A stretch of 64,000 nt of DNA from Nocardia sp. CDC159 (GTDB lineage: Bacteria > Actinomycetota > Actinomycetes > Mycobacteriales > Mycobacteriaceae), in the NCBI RefSeq assembly GCF_023740735.1, contig NZ_JAMRXH010000002.1, positions 186,001-250,000 on the forward strand, written 5' to 3'. The notes beneath the pieces were generated by a model. The model was not told the origin of the DNA and did no database searches. It saw only the letters and a list, made by a program, of their open reading frames with translations. Of the stretch, positions 30,437 through 39,664 are shown piece after piece; the first letter of the stretch is position 1; each line of letters begins with the position of its first letter. The translations under genes were made by a program, and so were the position numbers.

Positions 30437-31063
30437 GTGTCCTCCCGATTGAGCGTCGAAGAAAGACGGGCCCACCTTATCGAGGCGGCCATCGGTCTTG
30501 CCGAAAAAAAGGGCGTCGCCGGGGTTACCACGCGCGATGTAGCTCACGCGGCCGGTGTTTCGCTCGGTGTGGTGCATTACTGTTTCGAAAACAAGGACGC
30601 GCTGATGACCGAACTGGTCAAGGCGCTGTCGATGGAATTGCGCGATTCCGTGGAGACCAACGAAACGGTCTGGCAGGACGTCGGAAGCGGAAAGGATTCG
30701 CTTCAAAATTTGGTGCGCGCGAGCCTGGAACTACTCTGGCTGAACATCGAGGCCACCCCCGAACGCCAGCTGCTCACCTACGAAACCACCACCTACGCGT
30801 TGCGCGAAAGCGAACAAACCCCGGCGAAACTCGCCATCGCCCGCGAGCAGTACACGTTCAACGACTCCACCGTCGCCGACGTGCTTGAGCATGCCCGCGA
30901 TGCCACCGGCACCCAGTGGGCGGTGCCCGTGCAGGCGCTGAGCCGCTTCACGCTCAACGTCATCGACGGCGTCGTGCTGCGCTGGCTGGTCGACAACGAC
31001 AGCGACGCGGTGCGGACGCAGCTGGATCTGCTCGCCGAGATGATCACGACCTACGCGAAGTGA
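30437..31063 (+). CDS. TetR/AcrR-family regulator
   Basis: Repressor-type regulator of 208 aa. N-terminal HTH: HLIEAAIGLAEKKGVAGVTTRDVAHAAGVSLGVVHYCFENKDAL (about residues 13-56). The C-terminal ligand domain is not diagnostic. The GTG start lies just after a good promoter. The 3' end overlaps the convergent sacsin-like gene by 20 bp. Regulon unknown. Confidence 0.9.
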   Translation: MSSRLSVEERRAHLIEAAIGLAEKKGVAGVTTRDVAHAAGVSLGVVHYCFENKDALMTELVKALSMELRDSVETNETVWQDVGSGKDSLQNLVRASLELLWLNIEATPERQLLTYETTTYALRESEQTPAKLAIAREQYTFNDSTVADVLEHARDATGTQWAVPVQALSRFTLNVIDGVVLRWLVDNDSDAVRTQLDLLAEMITTYAK

Positions 31064-33797
31064 CCTGCCGCCGAACGTGTGTCGTGGTGTCCGCGCGCCA
31101 CCACGGCACCTCGGCGACCGTCTCGTAGGCACCGCTCAACCGCACCCGCAGCCGCTCGTGCAGCACCAGATCGCCCGCGCCGCAACCGAACTGCAGGCGC
31201 AGCAGCACGCCGAAGGGGTCGTCGGCCCAGTTTGTGGGCTCGCCGGGATCGAGGATCTCGGCGGGCACGGCCTTGGAGACCAGCGGCAGATCGAGCAGAT
31301 CCGCCAGTGCGGCAGCGTGTTCGAGATCGCCGACCACGAGCCGTTCCGGCGGTATGGCCAGGCCGTACCAGGGGTGATCCAATACCAGCGCGTCGGCGGC
31401 GTCGACGACCGCGCCCGAGAGGGAGCGCACCCGCTCGGGCGGGGTCAGCGCGTCCAGATCCAGCCGGTCCGCGGCGGCGGCCAGCCGGGCATGGGTCTGC
31501 GAAATGGCCTCGGGTGAGGGGGTTTTCGTCGGATCGGCGAGAGCGTCGAGCAGCGTGGCGGCCAATTCCTGGCCGATCGCCGCCGGGTCGGCCAGGACCG
31601 CGCGCAGGGCCTGCAGCTCGGCGGCGGAGAAGCCGGCCAATTCCGGTACGAGACCGGCGAATACCGGTTCGGCGGGCGCACGGAACAGGCCGAGCGGCAC
31701 ACCGTCGACGCGCGCGTGCCGACGCAGCCACCATGCGGTGTAGCCGTCCCGGTCGGCCAGCAGGGCCCGGGTTGCGGGCTCGGACAGCAACAACCGCAAT
31801 GCCTTCGGCCACGCGGCGTCGTCGACCAGATCCAGATCGCGCACGGCGGCCAGCTCCGGCGGATCCTCCGCCAGGCCCTCCCACCACGTCTCCTCGTCGT
31901 CGAGGTGGTGATCGGGGCCGGTCGGATCGTCCTCGGTGACAACGGTGAATCCCCAGCCCACCCCGATCGCCCGCAGGGCCGCCGCGCCGTAGCGGTCGAC
32001 CACTCCGGAATCGACCGTGCCGAACGGGGAATCGGCCACCAGCACCTCGGCCAGCGGCGCGCCGGGTAGCAGCAACTCGTCGGCGGGACGCGATTCGCCG
32101 GTGTCGTCGGGCAATTCGAGCAGGCCCAGCCAGGGCGGGCCGACGGCGTCCTCGGGGAGCTGGGCGGCCAGCCCGAGGACGGCCGCGACGGTATCCGGAT
32201 CGGCCGGGTCCAGCTCCAACTCGCCTTGAAGCGCAGGGTCGTTCAGCAGATCCTCGGCAGTGACCGAGCGCGCGCCGAGGCGGCCGAGCAGTTCGTGCGC
32301 GGCCTCGGGGTGGACCAGGCGCGCCCAGCGCACCGGGAGCGTGGCGTCGAGATGGTCGTCGAGCACCACCGTGCGCGGGCCGGTGACGAGGCGGTCGTCG
32401 GCCAGCGGAACCGCCAGTGCGCCCAGCTCTTCGGTGGCCAGCGGATCGACGACGAAGGGCTCCAGGGCGTCGTAGAGCGCGTACCACCAGTTCGGCGGGC
32501 GTTCCTGACCGGCGGACAATTCGGCGACGCGAGCCAGGCCGATGCGGTGGACGTCCAGGACGGCCAGGGTGTCAGCGGCCGCGCGACCGGACAGATCCGG
32601 GATGACCAGGGGGTCCAGAACATCGGCGAGCAGGGCGGCCAGTTCCCTGGTGACACCGGGGAATACGCTGCTGCGTCGCGGGGCCGCCGTGCGGGTTCCA
32701 CCCTCGCGGTCGAGGACGGGCAGCCACGGGGTGGTGCGCAGTTCGTCGAGCAGCGCCTCGCGCAGCAGGCTGTCGGCCTCGCTGCGGGCGAAGGCGGGGG
32801 CGGGGACCAGGACCAGGCGGTCGCGGGGCGGCAGGGCGCGCGCGAAATCGGCGTAGCCCACGGCCAATTCGGCGACCCGCGCGCCGGGCAACAGCCGGCG
32901 CCGGTCGGGCTGCATCGCGATATCGGCGATGAGCAGGGCGGGCAGGGACAGCTCCTCGTCGGAGCGGGTCGGGGCGCGCAGGACATCCGGTTCAGCCGGG
33001 ATCGGGCGGCCGTCGCGGACCGGAAGCAGCCAGCGGGCGCGGTCGGTGGCGAACTGCCACCAGACTCGCTCCTCGTCGCCCGGGCCGGACAGGCACAGTT
33101 CCCGCAGGCCGTTGTCGAGGTCACGGACGGCGCTGGTGATTTCGTCGTCGCCGATCCGGATCTGCCGCAGGGTGGGCAGCTCGAGCAGCAGGTCGGCGGC
33201 CTCGCGGCGCATGGCGGCGAGCAGGGCCTCGGGGTCCAGGTCCGGGCGCAGGTCGAGAACGATTTCGCTGTCGAATCCCGCGGCCGGGGCGGCGGAGGTG
33301 GGCCAGGTCAGCCGCAGGACCGGGGGCGTGAAATCCGCTATGCCCTCGGGAATTCGAATAGCGTTGTCCCGCAGCGTCTCCCACGTACCGGCACGGGAGA
33401 AGCGCAACGAGCCGGTCCGGGAGCGGAACTCGATTTCGTCGGCCACGGCCACGACCGCCGTGAATCCGACCCCGAATCGCCCCACGGCCGACCGCGCGTC
33501 GGATTTCGCCGAGGCCCGCAGGGCCGTCAGCGCGTGCACACCGGAAATATCCAGCGGGGCCCCGGTATTGGCCACATGCAGCCGCCGCCCCGCCAGCCGC
33601 ACCTCCAGCCGCCCGCTCACCCCGGCCTTGGCGGCCGCATCGGCGGCATTCTGCGCCAGCTCGGTCAGCAACCGATCCCGATACCCCGCCCGCACCAGAT
33701 CGGCCTCGGTAGCGGCGTCCTCCCGCAACCGGGTCGGCGAATCCCGCCAGGCCGCCACCACCCCCGCCCGCAGCCCCGCGGTCTCGAACGGATCCAC
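31044..33797 (-). CDS. Sacsin/Hsp90-like GHKL ATPase protein
   Basis: Large cytosolic protein of 917 aa with an N-terminal Bergerat-fold ATPase of the sacsin type: DRLLTELAQNAADAAAKAGV (N-box, about residues 41-60), VANTGAPLD (degenerate G1 box in which the usual Asp-x-Gly is altered) and SAVGRFGVGFTAVVAVADE (G2 box, about 102-120). The remaining 700 residues are Leu/Ala/Asp rich, without a recognised domain. It is 11 nt downstream of the DUF3027 gene and probably co-transcribed. A chaperone-like or regulatory ATPase role is inferred from the domain. Confidence 0.8.
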   Translation of the reverse strand: MDPFETAGLRAGVVAAWRDSPTRLREDAATEADLVRAGYRDRLLTELAQNAADAAAKAGVSGRLEVRLAGRRLHVANTGAPLDISGVHALTALRASAKSDARSAVGRFGVGFTAVVAVADEIEFRSRTGSLRFSRAGTWETLRDNAIRIPEGIADFTPPVLRLTWPTSAAPAAGFDSEIVLDLRPDLDPEALLAAMRREAADLLLELPTLRQIRIGDDEITSAVRDLDNGLRELCLSGPGDEERVWWQFATDRARWLLPVRDGRPIPAEPDVLRAPTRSDEELSLPALLIADIAMQPDRRRLLPGARVAELAVGYADFARALPPRDRLVLVPAPAFARSEADSLLREALLDELRTTPWLPVLDREGGTRTAAPRRSSVFPGVTRELAALLADVLDPLVIPDLSGRAAADTLAVLDVHRIGLARVAELSAGQERPPNWWYALYDALEPFVVDPLATEELGALAVPLADDRLVTGPRTVVLDDHLDATLPVRWARLVHPEAAHELLGRLGARSVTAEDLLNDPALQGELELDPADPDTVAAVLGLAAQLPEDAVGPPWLGLLELPDDTGESRPADELLLPGAPLAEVLVADSPFGTVDSGVVDRYGAAALRAIGVGWGFTVVTEDDPTGPDHHLDDEETWWEGLAEDPPELAAVRDLDLVDDAAWPKALRLLLSEPATRALLADRDGYTAWWLRRHARVDGVPLGLFRAPAEPVFAGLVPELAGFSAAELQALRAVLADPAAIGQELAATLLDALADPTKTPSPEAISQTHARLAAAADRLDLDALTPPERVRSLSGAVVDAADALVLDHPWYGLAIPPERLVVGDLEHAAALADLLDLPLVSKAVPAEILDPGEPTNWADDPFGVLLRLQFGCGAGDLVLHERLRVRLSGAYETVAEVPWWRADTTTHVRRQVTSRRS

Positions 33798-33808
33798 CTC
33801 CGTGCCGC

Positions 33809-35872
33809 TCAGCGAGTCTCCGCTCCCCCACCCTCCCCAGGCTTCACCCGAACCGCCGAAACCGCCCAGGCATCGCTGTAATGCCCTGCCGCCCCCGCGG
33901 CCTGCCCCTGCTCCGCCTGCTCAGCGACGTCGGCCTCCGCCGAACCTTCCGCACCCGAAACCTGTTCGGTCGAAACATCCCCCGCTGCAGCAGCCGCCTG
34001 CTCGCCCGGTTCGGAAGTATCGCTCTCCGCGACAGGAGCATCGACCTCATCCGAGGCTTCGCGATCCACATCGCCCTGCCCCGTCGCACCAGCCTCCACG
34101 GCAGCGGAATCACTCAGGACAGCCGCAGCCTCCTCGCGCGAGGCGACAGCACCGGCGGCGACCTCGGAAGCCGTACCGACCTGCTCCGACAAAGCACCCC
34201 CCGGAGCACCGGAATCAGCTTCGACAGCCGCGCCCTCCGCGCCCAAGTCGACAGCGCCCACGTCCGTGACATCGACCTCCGCCGACCCCTCGGCAGCGGC
34301 CCGCCCCGTCGACACAGCTCCCGTGCCCCCAGCGGAACCAGCCTCGCCGGACACGGACTCCTCGCGCGAGGCGACAGTGCCCACAGTCGCGACTGGAGCA
34401 GTGTCCTCCGCCGAGACCTCAGAGGGCGTACCGACCCGCTCCGACGAAATATCATCCGCCGTAGGGGAATCAGACGCACCGGTCATGGCCTCGTCGCGCG
34501 CGTCGACAGCCTCGACATCCGCCGCGGAATCAGCGACCGCTCCCGAGACCCCGGGACTCGCGTCGGCCTGCCTCGTCGAGGCATTCTCCGCTCCAGCGGA
34601 AGCGGCCTCGCCACCCACAGACTCCCCGCGCGAATCGACAACGTCCGCGTCCGCGGCAGGAGCAGCGATCTCCATCGCGACATCGGAAGAAGTACCGGCC
34701 TGCTCCGATGAAACGTTCTCCGCCGTAGCGAAATCAGCTTCGGCAGTGGTGGCCTCCCCGGGCGAGTCGATGGCCGCGACAGGAGCAGCGGCTTCCACCG
34801 AGACCTCGGGAGCCGTATCCGCCTGCTCCGTCGAAACACCCCCCGCCGCGGCGGAAGCATTCTCGCCAGGCGCGCTCTCCGCACGCGAGGCGACAGTCTC
34901 CGCATCCGCGACGGGAGAGGCGACCTCCAGCGAGATCTCGGAGGCCGTATTGGTCGGCGTGGCCGAAGTCGCCGCGGTGTCGGCGGTCGAATCGGTCTCG
35001 ATCGCAGACGAATCGGCTTCGGCGACCGGTGGCGTTTGCGCGGATCGCGCCGCGGCCGGTTCGGGTCGCTCGTCCGGCACGTCCGTGGCGGGCTCGGCTT
35101 CGGGGGCCTCCTCCACACGGCGGAGGTCCTCGGCCGGGATCACTTCGATGGCCGCGTCGTCGTACGCCTCGTACAGCGGCGAACCGCCGCCGGTGGGCAG
35201 GACCGTGTCGGAGTGGGCGCCGCAGCCGTATTCGACGTGGACGACGTGGCCGTCGGCGCCCATGGCGTTGGCACAGACGCCGAAGGCGGCGCGCAGCGAA
35301 CCGGCCAGGGGGACGAAGAAGCCGCAGACGCCGCAGGTGGCGGGGGCGGAGCGGGCCATATCGGTATCGGGGCCGTATTCGGCGTACCAGCGTTCGGCGG
35401 CCTCGGCGCGACCCTCGCGGCTGAGCACCTGGGGGCGACCCAGGCCGATCTCCTCGGCCACCTCGTCGACGACCGGGTCGCCGGTGACGAGATAGCCGGG
35501 CACCAGCCGCGGGTCGTCGGCGGGCGGGGCCAGCAGGTCGCCGGGGGCCAGATCGCCGGGGCGGACCCGCTGATCCCACGGCACGAAATCGGGTGCGACC
35601 AGGGCATCGGGCCCGGGCAGCAGGGCGGATTCGCTGACCGTCGCGTACTCGGCCTCCGGCGGGGCCGCCACCACCACGGCCCACTGCCAGCCGCGATAGC
35701 CGGGCAGGGTGGCCTCGAAGTGATGACTGGCCGCGCATTCGTCCTCGGCGGTGACCCCCAGATGTTCGCCCACACCGGTCGGCTGCAGCTCGAGGAGCGC
35801 ACGGCGAGCCATGTCGACCGCCTCCGCAAGGATCGGTCGCACACCGGACTCCGAAACAGGAACTGCGCTCAC
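33809..35872 (-). CDS. DUF3027 protein with long acidic repeat tail
   Basis: Protein of 687 aa in two parts. Residues 1 to about 265 form a DUF3027-type domain with cysteines suited to metal binding (ATCGVCGFF, GVCANAMG, EYGCGAH). Residues about 290-670 are acidic, low complexity and built from about eight imperfect 36-45-residue units sharing SEVS(V/A)E..APVA, SREES..GEA and VSTEQ(A/V)GT. The GTG start has no Shine-Dalgarno sequence and sits 7 nt after a -10-like CAAAAT. Orthologs I recall are shorter, so the tail looks lineage-expanded. Confidence 0.8.
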   Translation of the reverse strand: MSAVPVSESGVRPILAEAVDMARRALLELQPTGVGEHLGVTAEDECAASHHFEATLPGYRGWQWAVVVAAPPEAEYATVSESALLPGPDALVAPDFVPWDQRVRPGDLAPGDLLAPPADDPRLVPGYLVTGDPVVDEVAEEIGLGRPQVLSREGRAEAAERWYAEYGPDTDMARSAPATCGVCGFFVPLAGSLRAAFGVCANAMGADGHVVHVEYGCGAHSDTVLPTGGGSPLYEAYDDAAIEVIPAEDLRRVEEAPEAEPATDVPDERPEPAAARSAQTPPVAEADSSAIETDSTADTAATSATPTNTASEISLEVASPVADAETVASRAESAPGENASAAAGGVSTEQADTAPEVSVEAAAPVAAIDSPGEATTAEADFATAENVSSEQAGTSSDVAMEIAAPAADADVVDSRGESVGGEAASAGAENASTRQADASPGVSGAVADSAADVEAVDARDEAMTGASDSPTADDISSERVGTPSEVSAEDTAPVATVGTVASREESVSGEAGSAGGTGAVSTGRAAAEGSAEVDVTDVGAVDLGAEGAAVEADSGAPGGALSEQVGTASEVAAGAVASREEAAAVLSDSAAVEAGATGQGDVDREASDEVDAPVAESDTSEPGEQAAAAAGDVSTEQVSGAEGSAEADVAEQAEQGQAAGAAGHYSDAWAVSAVRVKPGEGGGAETR

Positions 35873-35889
35873 GTCCTACATTTTGCCGT
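35873..35889. promoter_or_regulatory. 17-bp divergent leaderless promoter pair
   Basis: The whole spacer between two divergent start codons is 17 bp. On the plus strand TACATT (35877-35882) is 7 nt before the ATG at 35890. On the minus strand CAAAAT (35885-35880) is 7 nt before the GTG at 35872. The two -10 hexamers interleave, so polymerase can open only one at a time. Confidence 0.6.
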
Positions 35890-36675
35890 ATGGAGCGCAA
35901 ACGTCGTGCGTGGGCTGCGGCAGGCCTGATCTTGCTGGCGGCGGTCGTTTCCGCGACCGCGTCGGGCTGCGGGGAATCCGAGGACACCCCGCGCTGGCGC
36001 GTCGAGGTGATCGCCACCCGGCCGCACGACCGAACGGCCTTCACCGAGGGCCTCGAGATCGACGGCACGACCCTCTACGAGAGCACCGGCCTGATCGGAA
36101 AATCCGGCCTGCGCGCCACCGACCTGACCACCGGCGAGCAGCGGGCCCGCACCGAACTGCCCGGTCAGCTCTTCGGCGAGGGCATCACCAAGGCGGGCGA
36201 CACCATCTGGCAGATCACCTGGAAGGACGGGCTCGCCATCGCACGCGACCCGCGCACCTTCGCCGAACGCGGCCGGGCCCGCTACGACGGCGAGGGCTGG
36301 GGCCTGTGCACCCGGCGCGACCGCATCGTGATGAGCGACGGCAGCGCCACCCTGACCTTCCGTGATCCGCTCACCTTCGCCGCCACCGGCTCGATCCGGC
36401 TCACCGCTCACCACGACGCCCGCCTCAACGAACTCGACTGTGCCGCAGATGGTTCGATCTACGCCAACGCCTGGCCCACCGATCACATCCTGCGCATCGA
36501 CCCGGACAGCGGCGCGGTCCTGGCCGATATCGACGCGAGCGGCCTGCTCACCCCGGCCGAGCGCGCCAACGCCAACGAACTGAACGGCATCGCGCAACTC
36601 CCCGGCACCGACCGCTTCCTGATCACGGGCAAGAACTGGCCCACAATGTTCGAGGTGCGCTTCGTACGGGCATAA
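35890..36675 (+). CDS. Lipoprotein glutaminyl-peptide cyclotransferase
   Basis: Glutamine cyclotransferase-type enzyme of 261 aa (five-bladed propeller, PF05096-like) forming N-terminal pyroglutamate. A lipoprotein signal has the lipobox TASGC (Cys near residue 27). Conserved segments: DRTAFTEGLEIDGTTLYESTGL, QLFGEGITKAGDTIWQITWKD, LNELDCADGSIYANAWPTD in part, and ANELNGIAQLPGTDRFLITGKNWPTMFEV. The start is leaderless, sharing a 17-bp divergent promoter with the DUF3027 gene. Confidence 0.88.
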   Translation: MERKRRAWAAAGLILLAAVVSATASGCGESEDTPRWRVEVIATRPHDRTAFTEGLEIDGTTLYESTGLIGKSGLRATDLTTGEQRARTELPGQLFGEGITKAGDTIWQITWKDGLAIARDPRTFAERGRARYDGEGWGLCTRRDRIVMSDGSATLTFRDPLTFAATGSIRLTAHHDARLNELDCAADGSIYANAWPTDHILRIDPDSGAVLADIDASGLLTPAERANANELNGIAQLPGTDRFLITGKNWPTMFEVRFVRA

Positions 36676-36744
36676 CTGCACTACGCGAGGATCACATCGG
36701 TACCTGCGCCCCCGTCCCCGACACCCTGCGAGAGAATCGAGACC

Positions 36745-38493
36745 GTGACTGCCTCCCGTGAGCCCTCCGGAACCGATCCTGGTCGGTGGGACGGCGAGGA
36801 TCAGCCGCTCGCCGCGCGGCACCCCGGCTACGACCGCTACCCGCCGCCGAACACCCCCGCGCAGCGCCCGCTGCCCCCGCTGCCGCGCCGTGGCCCCGAT
36901 CCGGACGTACCGGAGTTCGTGACCCGGCGGCTGACGAACGGGGAGCTGCCCAGCGCGCTGCCACCGCAGCAACCACCACCCCAGCAACCATCACCACCGC
37001 CGCCACCCCAACCCGCCCCGGCGGAAACGACCGTCCCCCAACGCGTCCCACGCAAACTCACGGTTACCCGCGTGATGGTGATGCGCAGCCGCGAGCTGAC
37101 CGAGAAGGGCATCCAGACCTTCCAGCGCGCCGCCCGGGCCGACGGCGCCGGTGAATCCGGGCTCACCGCCCTGGTCTACGCGACCATGGCCAACTTCGCC
37201 CTGGACGCGGCCATCGCGGTCTCCCTGGCCAACACCCTGTTCTTCGCCAGCGCCACCGCCGAATCCAAGTCCAAGGTGGCGCTGTACCTGCTGATCACGA
37301 TCGCACCCTTCGCGGTGATCGCCCCGCTCATCGGCCCCCTGCTGGACCGGCTGCAGCGCGGGCGCAGGCTGGCGCTGGCCGGATCGTTCGCGGTGCGCGC
37401 GGTGGTGGCGATCGTGCTGATCTTCAGCTTCGACAGCTGGGCGCTGTATCCGCTCGCGCTGTGCATGATGATTCTCAGCAAATCGTTCTCGGTGCTGAAG
37501 AGCGCGGTGACGCCCAGAGTGCTGCCGCCGGGTATCGATCTGGTGCGGACCAATTCCCGGCTCACGGTCTTCGGCCTGGTCGGCGGAACGCTGGGGGCGG
37601 GCGCGGTCGCGGCCCTGGTCGCCGCGGTCGCCGGATCCGTGGGCGCGCTGGTGTTCGCCGCGCTGATCGCCTGCGCCGGAACGTATCTGAGCCTGAAGAT
37701 TCCGTCCTGGGTGGAGGTCACCGAGGGCGAGGTGCCCGCCACGCTGGGCTATCACGCCGGTCACGCGCGCACCGAGGTGCTCGACGGCACGACCGGGGTC
37801 AAACCCGGTAAACGCCGCCAGCCGCTGGGCCGTTCGGTGGTGACCGGGCTGTGGGGCAACAGCGCGATCCGCGTGCTGACCGGATTCCTGACCTTCTACG
37901 TGGCCTTCGTCGCCAAATCCACCGAGCACCGTCCAGTCCACCAGGCCGCGATGCTCGGCGTGGTCGGCGCGGCCGCGGCCGTCGGCAACTTCGTGGGCAA
38001 TGCCACCGGCGCACGGCTCAAATTGGGCCGCCCGGCGTTGATCGTGGTCGGCTGCACCGCCGCCTGCACGGCGATCTCGTTGTTCGCCACATTCGCCGAC
38101 AGTCTGCTGGGCGCGGCCGCGGCCACCCTGGTGGCGGCTGGCGCCAGTGCGCTGGCCAAGGTGTCGCTGGACGCGTCGATCCAGGACGACCTGCCGCCGG
38201 AGTCCATCGCCTCCGGATTCGGCCGCTCGGAGACGGTGCTGCAGCTGTCCTGGGTGGTCGGCGGCGCGGGCGGGGTGCTGCTGCCGACCGTGTACTGGGA
38301 AGGTTTCGCGGTGGTCACCGCCGTGTTGGCGCTGGGATTGCTGCAGACCGTGGTGAGCTACCGTGGACATTCGCTGCTGCCCGGTTTGGGCGGCAATCGA
38401 CCCCAGCATGCGAAGCAGGAAGTCCCCGGCACCCGCCCCGATCCGGGTGTCGGCGATCCGACCAGACAAGCGACAGGAAACCAGCCTCAGTGA
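36745..38493 (+). CDS. MFS-like membrane protein, Rv0876c-type
   Basis: Protein of 582 aa. The first 110 residues are cytosolic, disordered and Pro/Gln rich. Then comes a conserved linker (VTRVMVMRSRELTEKGIQTF) and about 12 membrane helices in MFS order, with FAVIAPLIGPLLDRLQRGRRLALAGS between helices 2 and 3. It corresponds to Rv0876c. The GTG start follows GAGAAT by 7 nt. The stop overlaps the DUF2771 start (GTGA), as in the Rv0876c/Rv0877 neighbourhood. Substrate unknown. Confidence 0.85.
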   Translation: MTASREPSGTDPGRWDGEDQPLAARHPGYDRYPPPNTPAQRPLPPLPRRGPDPDVPEFVTRRLTNGELPSALPPQQPPPQQPSPPPPPQPAPAETTVPQRVPRKLTVTRVMVMRSRELTEKGIQTFQRAARADGAGESGLTALVYATMANFALDAAIAVSLANTLFFASATAESKSKVALYLLITIAPFAVIAPLIGPLLDRLQRGRRLALAGSFAVRAVVAIVLIFSFDSWALYPLALCMMILSKSFSVLKSAVTPRVLPPGIDLVRTNSRLTVFGLVGGTLGAGAVAALVAAVAGSVGALVFAALIACAGTYLSLKIPSWVEVTEGEVPATLGYHAGHARTEVLDGTTGVKPGKRRQPLGRSVVTGLWGNSAIRVLTGFLTFYVAFVAKSTEHRPVHQAAMLGVVGAAAAVGNFVGNATGARLKLGRPALIVVGCTAACTAISLFATFADSLLGAAAATLVAAGASALAKVSLDASIQDDLPPESIASGFGRSETVLQLSWVVGGAGGVLLPTVYWEGFAVVTAVLALGLLQTVVSYRGHSLLPGLGGNRPQHAKQEVPGTRPDPGVGDPTRQATGNQPQ

Positions 38494-39020
38494 AGCCGAA
38501 AACCCGTACCGCCCTCGCGCTGTCCGTGGCGGCGGTGCTCGTGGTGATCGTCGCCGTCGCCGCCGTGGTGGCCGTGGCCGTCCGGAACGCGCACCGGCCC
38601 GATCCGACGATCACCGCCTACGCGCACGGCAAATCCGTCACCGTGCCGCCGTATCGGTTCTGCACGGTGACGCAGTCGGAGGTCAGCGGTCAGCTCGGCT
38701 TGGACTGCCGCGAAAGCCAGGTCACGGTCGAGCTGGCGACGCCGCCGGGTTATCCCGTACAGCTGTCGCTGCCGCGGCACATCGCCGATGCGCCCTGGGT
38801 GATGAAGATGGAGTACATCCGGCCCGACGGCTCGTCCGCCCAGCAGGTGGCGACCTACAGCGACTATCCCGAGGGAACCCTTGCCCTGACGGTGGATTCG
38901 CGTCCGGAGCCCGATCTGCGGCTGGTCGGCCTGGTCGTGCAGTTGCTCGTACCGGTCCGCGACGAGGCCGGGAACGAGGACCTCGCGCCCTATCAGGAGT
39001 GGTCGATCAAGACCGCCTGA
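38490..39020 (+). CDS. DUF2771 exported protein
   Basis: Protein of 176 aa with an uncleaved or signal-type N-terminal helix (ALALSVAAVLVVIVAVAAVVAVAV) and an extracytoplasmic domain with two cysteines (YRFCTVT, GLDCRES). The mature start VPPYRFCTV and the ending LAPYQEWSIKTA fit DUF2771. It is translationally coupled to the MFS-like gene, suggesting an accessory role for it. Function unknown. Confidence 0.8.
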   Translation: MKPKTRTALALSVAAVLVVIVAVAAVVAVAVRNAHRPDPTITAYAHGKSVTVPPYRFCTVTQSEVSGQLGLDCRESQVTVELATPPGYPVQLSLPRHIADAPWVMKMEYIRPDGSSAQQVATYSDYPEGTLALTVDSRPEPDLRLVGLVVQLLVPVRDEAGNEDLAPYQEWSIKTA

Positions 39021-39071
39021 GACGGATACGAATCGGCCCCGGTGAGATGTGCTCGCCAGGGCCGGATTTCG

Positions 39072-39488
39072 TCAGTGGTCCAGCTCGCGGGCCACGCCGC
39101 GGACGACCTCCGCGATGCGCTGGGCGGTCTTGCGGTCGGGATACTTGCCCTTGCGCAGATCCGGCTGCACCTTGGCCTCGAGCAGATTGATCATGTCCTC
39201 GATCAGGCCGTGCAGATCGTCGGGCGACTTGCGCGGCTGGGCGGCGGGAACCTCCTTGCGGCCCTGGCCACCACGCACCGTCGGTAGTGGTTCGAGCAGC
39301 TTGAGGCTGAGCGCCTGCGGACCGCGACGGCCCGCGGCCATCCCGAATTCCACTCGTTGCCCCGGCTTCAGCGCCTCGACACCCTTGGGCAACGCGGACG
39401 ACCGAACATAGACGTCCTCGCCCTCATCCTGGGAAAGGAAGCCGAAGCCCTTTTCGACGTCGTACCACTTCACCTTGCCGGTCGGCAC
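39072..39488 (-). CDS. cspB: Cold-shock domain protein, CspB (Rv0871) type
   Basis: RNA-binding protein of 138 aa, longer than classical Csp. The N-terminal cold-shock domain is [19 protein letters not shown] and DVYVRSSAL (RNP1/RNP2-like, residues 2-35). A C-terminal conserved helical region has [44 protein letters not shown]. The GTG at 39488 gives the Rv0871 N-terminus MPTGKVKW; GTGs four and five codons upstream are less likely. Confidence 0.92.
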   Translation of the reverse strand: MPTGKVKWYDVEKGFGFLSQDEGEDVYVRSSALPKGVEALKPGQRVEFGMAAGRRGPQALSLKLLEPLPTVRGGQGRKEVPAAQPRKSPDDLHGLIEDMINLLEAKVQPDLRKGKYPDRKTAQRIAEVVRGVARELDH

Positions 39489-39511
39489 TGCGCTCACCCG
39501 TTCGTCATCGA

Positions 39512-39530
39512 TGCCCGGACCACCCGGGCA
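39512..39530 (-). other. Hairpin in the cspB leader
   Basis: TGCCCGG pairs with CCGGGCA around 5 nt, 23 nt upstream of the cspB start on the coding strand. It could be a temperature- or ribosome-responsive leader element, or a chance GC hairpin. Confidence 0.35.
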
Positions 39531-39664
39531 CAACCATGGCCCCGGAACGCGCCCGAGACCTACCTGTCCGCGAAAAGAACGCGCCCCACAGGTATGCAGG
39601 ACGCGGTGCTTTCGAGTCTACCCCGGTGCCGAACCCCCGAGCACACCAGTTTTACGGTGCAGTA

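Noticed and set aside
34266-35495. 409-aa plus-strand ORF opposite the DUF3027 tail
   Set aside because: Shadow of the low-complexity repeats; the opposite frame has the cysteine-rich domain and operon context.
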